Shown: positions 8,668-14,659 of the stretch, piece after piece
Layout: each line of letters starts with the position of its first letter
Numbering within the stretch: the stretch's first letter is position 1
Origin: Gammaproteobacteria bacterium
GTDB taxonomy: Bacteria > Pseudomonadota > Gammaproteobacteria > Steroidobacterales > Steroidobacteraceae
DNA: 21,918 nucleotides
Direction: 5' to 3'
Assembly (NCBI GenBank): GCA_030038645.1
Contig: JASHSR010000463.1
Coordinates: 1 to 21,918, forward strand
Position numbers and translations under genes: made by a program
Notes under the pieces: generated by a model
Databases searched by the model: none
Seen by the model: only the letters and a program-made list of their open reading frames with translations
Told to the model about the DNA's origin: nothing

Positions 8668-9600
8668 ATGAGCCCGCTGTCACGACGCCGCTTTCTGCGC
8701 GGCGGCCTCGAGGCGCTCGCCGCCGCCGCGGTGAGCGCGAAGTTGAGACCGGCGCGCGCCGCTGCGGCGAGCGTCTCGGCCACGGACCTGATACCCGGCG
8801 ACCGGGGCGCCATGACGCTGCTCCAGGGCGCCGGTTGCAACGTCATCGCGGTGCGGGGTCCCGAAGGATCGCTGCTGATCGACGGCGGCCTTGCGGCGAG
8901 CTCCGAGTCACTGCTCGCGGCTGCCGCCTCTGCAACGGGCAACGCCCGCGTCGATACGCTCATCAACACGCACTGGCACCCCTCGCAAACCGGCTCGAAC
9001 GAGCGCGTGGGGCGCGAGGGCGGCCTGATCATCTCGCACGAGGTGACACGACTGTACCTCGGCCGCTCGGCGCTGTCGGCCTGCTACCCGGGCAGCTACG
9101 GCCCGCTGCCGAAGGTTGCCTGGCCGAGGAAGACCACCCGCGACAAGGGGTCGCTCGAGTTCGCCGGCCAGCACGTCGACTACGTCTATCTGCCCGCCGC
9201 GCATACCGACGGCGACCTTTACGTTCACTTTCCGGAGCGAAACCTGCTCGTCGCGGGCGGTCCAGTGCTCGGCGACCGCTGGCCCGTCATCGACATTCGC
9301 AACGGCGCGTGGGTCGGTGGACTGGTGAACGCCTACGACGTGCTCGCGTCCGTCACCAAGCCGGATACGCGCATCGTGCCCGCGAACGGCGGCCTGTTGA
9401 CGGGCGCGGAGATCGCCCGCCGCCGCGACATCTATCACAAGCTCTTCACGCAGCTGTTCGTCTATTTGAACAAGGGTTTCGGCCCGGACGACGTCGTCGC
9501 GGCCCGTCCACTCAAGGCGCACGAATCCGAGCTCGGCGATCCGACCCGCTTTCTCGCAGGCGCCTACGAAAGCCTCATGTACGCTTACGTGCCGAACTGA
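8668..9600 (+). CDS. Tat-exported metallo-beta-lactamase-fold protein with a reduced metal site
   Basis: The protein is 310 residues and begins with a Tat signal (SRRRFLRGGLEAL at about 5-17, then an Ala-rich core ending PARA-AAA). The metallo-beta-lactamase fold is recognisable: a LLIDGGLAASS strand-turn, NTHWHP at 100-105, AHTDGDLYVHFPE at 178-190, and a final VPANGGLLTG block. Of the classical ligands, the three His of zinc site 1 remain (H102, H104, H179). The Asp-His pair that normally follows HxH is Ser106-Gln107, the bridging Asp is Gly198, and the last His is Asn240. The protein may bind one metal or none, so hydrolase activity should not be assumed. It is the last gene of the cassette, 7 nt after the ankyrin gene, with only a weak ribosome site (GAGAGA). 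Confidence 0.88.
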   Translation: MSPLSRRRFLRGGLEALAAAAVSAKLRPARAAAASVSATDLIPGDRGAMTLLQGAGCNVIAVRGPEGSLLIDGGLAASSESLLAAAASATGNARVDTLINTHWHPSQTGSNERVGREGGLIISHEVTRLYLGRSALSACYPGSYGPLPKVAWPRKTTRDKGSLEFAGQHVDYVYLPAAHTDGDLYVHFPERNLLVAGGPVLGDRWPVIDIRNGAWVGGLVNAYDVLASVTKPDTRIVPANGGLLTGAEIARRRDIYHKLFTQLFVYLNKGFGPDDVVAARPLKAHESELGDPTRFLAGAYESLMYAYVPN

Positions 9601-9603
9601 CGC

Positions 9604-9641
9604 GCGGCGTCGCACGTCGGGCCCGTGCCCGCGTCCGCCGC
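9604..9641. terminator. Possible two-step hairpin between convergent genes
   Basis: GCGGCG (9604-9609) pairs with CGCCGC (9636-9641). Inside it GCACG (9612-9616) pairs with CGTGC (9624-9628) around a 7-nt loop. The structure begins just after the MBL stop and lies 31 nt before the end of the convergent SMP-30-like gene, where transcription from both sides should end. There is no T-run directly after it on either strand, and internal loops weaken the stem. Confidence 0.28.
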
Positions 9642-9672
9642 TTACCTCATCCCCGCTTTTCTTCGTGAGCGG

Positions 9673-10743
9673 CTATTTCCCTCGGCCCACGTAGCCCTGA
9701 GCGATCATCGGCAGCGTGTAGACCTCGTCGTGGCCGCGCGTCCCGGGGTCGAGCACGTACGCGACGGCGAACAGCGTCTTCTTCTCGGGGCCCGCAAACA
9801 CCACGTCGATGAGGTTGCGAGGGGCGGGAATGGTGCCGAGGTATTTGCCGTCGGGCGCGAAGACCCGCACGCCCGGATAGCCCGCCATGTAAATGCGACC
9901 CTCCGCGTCGACTGCGCCGCCGTCGTTGCCGCCGCCCGGAATCTTCGCAAGGACGTGGGTATTGCTCAGCAGTCCATCGGCGCCCACGTCCGCGACGTAG
10001 ACGTTGCCGTTGCTCCCCATGTACAGCTTGGTCTCATCGGGACTCAAGACCGCATCGTTCACGTCCTGGTCGAAGACCTTGGTCACCTGGCCGCCGGGAC
10101 TCGCGTAGTAGAGGCCTGCATATCCGAAATAGACGCCGCCGGTGTGCAGCGCTACGGCCGCGTCCATGCCGCCCCGACCCTGGCACTCGAGCGGCTTGCC
10201 CTGATACGAATCGGCGATGAGCTTGCGCTCCGGCGCGAGCTCCCAGACCGAGGGGATGACGGAGCGCTCCGCGATGAACAGCTGGCCGAGCTTGTTCTCC
10301 GCCAGAGAGCCGCCCGTGTCCGTGTCCACGTAGACGATCGACGAGTGCCCGTCGGGCGTGATCCGGACGACCGCGCTGTCGTCATTCTGCGCGGCGAGCA
10401 CGCTCCCGTCGGGCTGCGCGACCATGCCATCCGCGTTGTTGCCGTTGTGCACCCAGATGAGCTTCCACCGCGCGCCGGCGGCGACCACGCCCGGGATCGC
10501 CTTCACGGAATACGGGAACGGGCCCGTGGGCCGCGGCCGGAAGCTGAAGGGGCGCCGCGGACGCGGCGGCGGCGGCGGAAGGTTGCATAGCGAGCGCACC
10601 AGCGCATCGCGGACATCCGAGCCGGCCTGTACGCCGGATCCGGCAGGCTGCACGGGGCCTACCGGCAGCTGCGCCATGGCGACCGGGAGCGCGAGCGAGC
10701 CGAGCAGGGCGGTCAGTAATGCAAGCGATGTGGGTTTCCTCAC
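9673..10743 (-). CDS. Exported SMP-30/gluconolactonase-like beta-propeller
   Basis: The protein is 356 residues from a GTG start at 10743, chosen because AGGGGGAGAG lies just upstream and the frame opens with a standard signal peptide (MRKPTSLALLTALLGSLALPVAMA-Q). A Pro/Arg-rich linker (about 55-73) precedes the propeller. Family marks are repeated PDG--L-A---D/N strands, a metal-site-like N229-D230 in VNDAVLSPDETKLYMG, and N273-D274-G in GGGNDGGAVDAEGRIYMAG. The first metal-ligand position, usually Glu in E-G, appears to be Asp105 in NADGM. Enzymes of this family open lactones or bind metals in the periplasm; here a lactone or related product of the neighbouring oxidative genes is a reasonable but unproven substrate. 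It is last in the minus-strand set, 51 nt after the F420-like gene. Confidence 0.82.
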   Translation of the reverse strand: MRKPTSLALLTALLGSLALPVAMAQLPVGPVQPAGSGVQAGSDVRDALVRSLCNLPPPPPRPRRPFSFRPRPTGPFPYSVKAIPGVVAAGARWKLIWVHNGNNADGMVAQPDGSVLAAQNDDSAVVRITPDGHSSIVYVDTDTGGSLAENKLGQLFIAERSVIPSVWELAPERKLIADSYQGKPLECQGRGGMDAAVALHTGGVYFGYAGLYYASPGGQVTKVFDQDVNDAVLSPDETKLYMGSNGNVYVADVGADGLLSNTHVLAKIPGGGNDGGAVDAEGRIYMAGYPGVRVFAPDGKYLGTIPAPRNLIDVVFAGPEKKTLFAVAYVLDPGTRGHDEVYTLPMIAQGYVGRGK

Positions 10744-10794
10744 GACTCTCCCCCTCGAGGTAGCGTTGAGACCGCAGCGCGTGCGGCGACTTCC

Positions 10795-11520
10795 TCAATT
10801 CGTCGCGAGCCGGCTGCGCAGCTCGGCCGCGGTGAGGCGGCCCGTCGCGAGCGGCTGGCCGAGGTCGAACTCGCGGGTGCGTGCGAGCGAGCCGACCACC
10901 ACGGGATCGAAGCCGGCCTCGCGCACGAGCTGCTCGGCGATTCTCAAGGCACGAGGATCGTCGCCTCCGATCGGAATGGCGATGCGCTCGGGCTTGCGAT
11001 CGCCGTCGTTCGCGAGGGTGGCGGCGGGGATGCAGTTGAACGCGCGCACGATCCGCTTGTCGTGCAGATACTCCGCGGTCGCGATGCCCGCGCCCTTTCT
11101 CTGCGCATCGAGCGCCATCGGGCCGTCACGGCGCTCGACGGGATTGCTCGTGTCGAGGATCACCTTGCCCGCGAGCTCAGCGCGCAGGTCCGCGCCGAGT
11201 TGAGGCATCGCGCCGTATGGAACGGACACGAGGATGACGGTTCCGAATGCCGCGGCCTCACGGGGCGTGCCGGCGTGGGCCCGCGGGCCGAGACGCGCGA
11301 CGAGGGCTTGCAGCTCCTGCGGGTGGCGCGAGGAGACGAGCACCTCGTGGCCTGCCTTGACCCAGTACGCGGCGAGCGTGCCGCCGATCCGGCCGGTGCC
11401 GATGATGCCGATCTTGAACGGTGAGCCCGGGGCTTGGGCGTGCGCGAGGGACGTGGCGATCCCCAAAGCGAGCGCAAACAGGAGTCGGCGGCCGAGCGTG
11501 CGGCGGGCAACTCGCGGCAT
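10795..11520 (-). CDS. F420/NADP-binding-fold reductase-like protein with a signal peptide
   Basis: The protein is 241 residues. The core is an NADP oxidoreductase, coenzyme F420-dependent type (Rossmann) domain: IGIIGTGRIGGTLA with GxGxxG at 41-46, then VSSRHP, whose Arg suits the 2'-phosphate of NADP, ILVSVPYGAMP, VILDTSNPVERR, VRAFNCIPAATL and IPIGGDDPRAL. Before it lies an export-like N terminus: MPRVARRTLGRRLLFALALGIATSLAHA-QA, Arg-rich then hydrophobic with an A-H-A cleavage site. Relatives of this fold are normally cytoplasmic, so a signal peptide is unusual; the Arg pairs could allow Tat export with cofactor bound. The start at 11520 is supported by GAGGGAGAA just upstream. It lies 73 nt downstream of mmsA in the same direction. 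The reaction is unknown. Confidence 0.82.
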   Translation of the reverse strand: MPRVARRTLGRRLLFALALGIATSLAHAQAPGSPFKIGIIGTGRIGGTLAAYWVKAGHEVLVSSRHPQELQALVARLGPRAHAGTPREAAAFGTVILVSVPYGAMPQLGADLRAELAGKVILDTSNPVERRDGPMALDAQRKGAGIATAEYLHDKRIVRAFNCIPAATLANDGDRKPERIAIPIGGDDPRALRIAEQLVREAGFDPVVVGSLARTREFDLGQPLATGRLTAAELRSRLATN

Positions 11521-11533
11521 CTGGTTCTCCCTC

Positions 11534-11559
11534 GAGCGGCGGCCGTGCTCGGCCCGCTC
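11534..11559 (-). other. Intercistronic hairpin between mmsA and the F420-like gene
   Basis: GAGCG (11534-11538) pairs with CGCTC (11555-11559), and GGCCG (11541-11545) pairs with CGGCC (11550-11554) around the tetraloop TGCT, with a 2-nt bulge on one side. It sits in the 73-nt gap after the mmsA stop and just before the ribosome site of the next gene. There is no T-run, so RNA processing or partial attenuation is as likely as termination. Confidence 0.3.
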
Positions 11560-11593
11560 GCGGAGCTAAATGTAGCGCAAATGCCGCGCGAGT

Positions 11594-13084
11594 TCACGGG
11601 AACGGCGGCGGATCTTCGGCGGGCGCGGGCCGTCCCTGCGGCCAGCGCGCGGTGACGGTCTTGATGCGCGTGAAGAAGCGCACGCCGTCCATGCCGTGCT
11701 GGTTCGCGTCGCCGAAGGCGGAGCGCTTCCAGCCGCCGAAGGAATGGTACGCGACGGGCACCGGAATCGGGACGTTGATGCCGACCATGCCGACGCGCAC
11801 GCGCGCCACGAATTCCCGCGCGGCGCTGCCGCTGCGCGTGAAGACCGCGGCGCCGTTTCCGTACGGATGCGCGGAGGGCAGCGCCAGGGCCTCCTCGAAG
11901 CTCGCGGCGCGGACGATCTGCAGCACGGGCCCAAAGATCTCCTCCTGGTAGCTGCGCATCGAGGGGCTCACGCGATCGAAAAGCGTCGGCCCGAGGAAGT
12001 AGCCCGCGCCGCCTCGCGGCGCGAGACCGCGTCCATCGACGACGAGCTCCGCGCCTTCCTCCACGCCCATCTCGATGTAGCGTAGAACGCGCTCGCGATG
12101 CTCGCCGCTCACGAGAGGCCCGTAGTCGGCCTGCGGATCTGAGGGAACGCCGACTCTGAGGCGGGCGATCGAGGCCACGAGCCGCGCGCGCAGCGCTTCG
12201 GCGGTCTGCTCGCCGACGGGGACGACGACGGGCAACGCCATGCACCGCTCGCCCGCCGACCCGAACGCGGCACCCGCGATGTCGCGCGCCGCCTGGTCGA
12301 GATCGGCGTCGGGCAGGACGATGCCGTGGTTCTTCGCGCCGCCCATCGCCTGCACCCGCTTGCCGAGCGCCGTCGCTGCGGCATAGACGTACTGCGCCAC
12401 CTGCGAGGAGCCGACGAAGCTCACCGCCTGGATGAGCGGGTGGGCGATGATCGCGTCCACGGCCGCCTTGTCGCCGTGCACGACGCTCAGAATCCCCGCG
12501 GGCGCTCCAGCCTCCATCATCAGCTCGGCGAGCCGCACCGGGACCGAGGGATCCTTCTCCGAGGGCTTGAGGATGAAGGCGTTGCCGCAGGCGATGGCCG
12601 GCCCGAGCATCCACATGGGGATCATCGCGGGGAAGTTGAAAGGCGTGATGCCGGCCACCACACCGAGGGGTTGGCGCAGGGAGTAGACGTCGATGCCGGG
12701 GCCCGCTCCTTCCGTGTATTCGCCTTTCAACAAATGGGGAGCGCCGCAGGCGAACTCGATCACGTCCAGACCGCGCTGGATGTCGCCCCGGCTGTCGGGG
12801 AGCGTCTTGCCATGCTCGCTCGAGAGCAGCTCCGCGAGCTCCTGCATACGGCTCTCGACGAGCCGCTTGAACTCGAGCAGCACCCGCGCGCGGCGCTGCG
12901 GATTGACGGCCGCCCAGGCAGGCTGCGCGGCCGCCGCGGCTTGCACCGCCTGATCGAGCTCGGCCGGGCCGCCGAGAGGGACCCGCGCCTGGGCGCGGCC
13001 GCAGACCGGGTCGTACACCTCGGCGAAGCGCTCGCCGCCTCCGGGCGTGGGCGCGCCTGCGATGAAATGAGGTATCTCGCGCAT
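11594..13084 (-). CDS. mmsA: MmsA-type CoA-acylating (methylmalonate-)semialdehyde dehydrogenase
   Basis: The protein is 496 residues, close to the usual family length of about 500. It belongs to the aldehyde dehydrogenase superfamily, which in this branch converts an aldehyde plus CoA and NAD to an acyl-CoA. Visible marks are GITPFNFPAMIPMWM (145-159), ILKPSEKDPSVP, VSFVGSS, the branch-specific AKNHG (250-254), the catalytic Cys281 in GERCMALP, EEIFGPVLQ and a C-terminal GWKRSAFGD. The deacylation Glu of ordinary aldehyde dehydrogenases is absent before GGAKNH, as expected for CoA-acylating members. The ATG at 13084 overlaps the dioxygenase stop as TGATG, implying translational coupling. The upstream in-frame extension runs through the dioxygenase gene in another frame and is discarded. 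With this neighbour the true substrate may be an aldehyde made by the dioxygenase rather than a valine or inositol intermediate. Confidence 0.9.
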   Translation of the reverse strand: MREIPHFIAGAPTPGGGERFAEVYDPVCGRAQARVPLGGPAELDQAVQAAAAAQPAWAAVNPQRRARVLLEFKRLVESRMQELAELLSSEHGKTLPDSRGDIQRGLDVIEFACGAPHLLKGEYTEGAGPGIDVYSLRQPLGVVAGITPFNFPAMIPMWMLGPAIACGNAFILKPSEKDPSVPVRLAELMMEAGAPAGILSVVHGDKAAVDAIIAHPLIQAVSFVGSSQVAQYVYAAATALGKRVQAMGGAKNHGIVLPDADLDQAARDIAGAAFGSAGERCMALPVVVPVGEQTAEALRARLVASIARLRVGVPSDPQADYGPLVSGEHRERVLRYIEMGVEEGAELVVDGRGLAPRGGAGYFLGPTLFDRVSPSMRSYQEEIFGPVLQIVRAASFEEALALPSAHPYGNGAAVFTRSGSAAREFVARVRVGMVGINVPIPVPVAYHSFGGWKRSAFGDANQHGMDGVRFFTRIKTVTARWPQGRPAPAEDPPPFP

Positions 13085-14547
13085 CAGGCGAGCGGCAGGT
13101 CCCGCTCCGTCGCCCACGTGCCGTGGACCTGGCTCGGATTGCGGAACGGCAGAATGACGCGCGCGAGCTCGGTCATCGACACGGCGTCGACGACGGCGAG
13201 CTCCGCGCGCATCGCGGCGAGATTGTGCACGGTCGCGAGCAAGTACCCGTCGCCCTCGGGGCTGCCGGGGGAGCGCGGGATGAAGCACGGCTCCTGCAGG
13301 ATGTGCGCGTCGCCCGCGAAGAAGGACGACATCGAGCCGGTGCGCAGATCGAAGCGAGCGAGCGAGTTGTTGGGCTGCGCGCGCGGATCCTCGGGCAGGC
13401 TGCCGCGAAACGGCCGGCTGCGGTCCGCGAACTGGACGTAGACGTATCGATGCGGGCGCGTGAGGAAGCGGTCGTCGATCCGCGTGAAGCTCGTGACCTC
13501 GCGATCGAACAGCACCTGCTCGCGGCAGCGGTCGTCGCCGGAATCGAGGTCGAAGGTGAGGCGGCGTATCGTGTTGGCGTGCATCGCGAAGGCGCCGCCG
13601 TGGATGTCCGGGAAGAACGGCCAGGTGTTGCCGTCCGCCATGGGCAGGTCGAGGTAGACCTTGTTGCCCTCCGACCAGGCGTTCGCCGTGTGCACGATCG
13701 AGCGCTCCGGTCCCCGGAACCAACGGATCGCGCGCGCGTCGCCGCCGCGCGGGACGATGGCGTAGTAGCTCTCCCGCGTGCGGTCCCAGCCCCAGTGGAT
13801 CTTCCCTTCTCTCAGCCGCTCGAGGCTCGTCACCAGCGAGCTGCCCGGGATGACGACGTGCCGCTCCGTGATCGCGATGTCGTGCAGCATCGTCGTGTAC
13901 GGCACCTCGAAGCGCATCGAGCTCTCGATGGCGCCCGTCCGGTCGAACGTGCAGAGAAAGACATCCCGCGCCGCGAGACCGCTCGCCTCGTAGCCGAACG
14001 CGACGAGCTCGCCGGTCCGCGGATCGAGCTTGGGATGCGCCGTGAACGTTTGGCTCTGCCACCGCCCCCCGAAATCCTCCTGTCTCAAAGTCTCGAGCGT
14101 ATTGGGGTCGAGCTGGTAGGGCAGGCCGTCCTCCTTCGTCGCGTACAGCTTGCCGCCGAGGATGACGGGCGTCGTGTTGGCGGTGGTGCGCTCGCCGGGA
14201 GCGCCGATGTTGCGGACCTCGGGATCGTCCGTGTACGGATTGCGATAGTAGCCGTAGAGCTGCCGGCGGGCCGCGACCTGCCGCGCGAAGCGGTCGGTGC
14301 GCACGTAGCGCCCGCGGTAATCGACGATGCCGCGCTTGAAGCGAAACAGGCTCACGTATCCGTCGGCGGACAGGCTCGCCTCATCGTCGAACTTCGGCGG
14401 GTAGAGCCAGTCGACGTGCATCCGGTAGAAGGCTCCGTCGAGCTCGGCGGGGATCGCGCCGGTCACCTCGCAGTCGAGCACCTCCGCGCCGAACCGCGCC
14501 GGGCTGAAATAGCCGACGGCATGCGGCATCCTCGAGAAGTCAACCAT
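13084..14547 (-). CDS. Carotenoid-cleavage-type (RPE65 family) dioxygenase
   Basis: The protein is 487 residues from the ATG at 14547, which has GGAG upstream and begins just before the conserved domain; an upstream in-frame ATG at 14619 lacks support. The family uses non-heme iron held by four His to cleave an alkene double bond with O2 into two carbonyls. All four are present: H171 in FTAHPK, H222 in MLHDIA, H286 in VHTANAW and H475 in VHGTW. The supporting motifs LDGAFYR, EPCFIPR and DGYLL also match. No signal peptide is visible, so it should be cytoplasmic. Lignostilbene/stilbenoid or apocarotenoid double bonds are the known kinds of substrate; the sequence alone does not decide. It is coupled to mmsA by a 1-nt TGATG overlap and lies 112 nt after the PQQ dehydrogenase gene. 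Confidence 0.92.
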   Translation of the reverse strand: MVDFSRMPHAVGYFSPARFGAEVLDCEVTGAIPAELDGAFYRMHVDWLYPPKFDDEASLSADGYVSLFRFKRGIVDYRGRYVRTDRFARQVAARRQLYGYYRNPYTDDPEVRNIGAPGERTTANTTPVILGGKLYATKEDGLPYQLDPNTLETLRQEDFGGRWQSQTFTAHPKLDPRTGELVAFGYEASGLAARDVFLCTFDRTGAIESSMRFEVPYTTMLHDIAITERHVVIPGSSLVTSLERLREGKIHWGWDRTRESYYAIVPRGGDARAIRWFRGPERSIVHTANAWSEGNKVYLDLPMADGNTWPFFPDIHGGAFAMHANTIRRLTFDLDSGDDRCREQVLFDREVTSFTRIDDRFLTRPHRYVYVQFADRSRPFRGSLPEDPRAQPNNSLARFDLRTGSMSSFFAGDAHILQEPCFIPRSPGSPEGDGYLLATVHNLAAMRAELAVVDAVSMTELARVILPFRNPSQVHGTWATERDLPLA

Positions 14548-14641
14548 GGCTCGGTCTCCGTGCGCCGCGGGGCCAGTCTCCAGGTCCCCGGGGCGAGCAC
14601 CCGCCGGGATGGTATCCACCGGGCCGGCAGAGCGACAAGGA

Positions 14642-14654
14642 CGCCGGACCGGCG
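14642..14654. repeat. Short perfect inverted repeat after the PQQ dehydrogenase gene
   Basis: CGCCGG-A-CCGGCG lies 5 nt beyond the PQQ dehydrogenase stop on the minus strand. As RNA it would fold with about 4 bp and a 5-nt loop, without a following T-run. It may weakly separate this gene from the downstream dioxygenase gene, or be a chance feature of GC-rich DNA. Confidence 0.2.
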
Positions 14655-14659
14655 GGCGC

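Noticed and set aside
6930..9032. 700-codon minus-strand frame opposite the ankyrin and MBL genes
   Set aside because: It spans two real genes on the other strand and has low-complexity composition with no ribosome site or recognisable domain.
13085..14062. N-terminal extension of MmsA by 326 residues (apparent fusion)
   Set aside because: It runs in another frame through the dioxygenase gene and matches nothing; the TGATG start at 13084 gives the normal family length.
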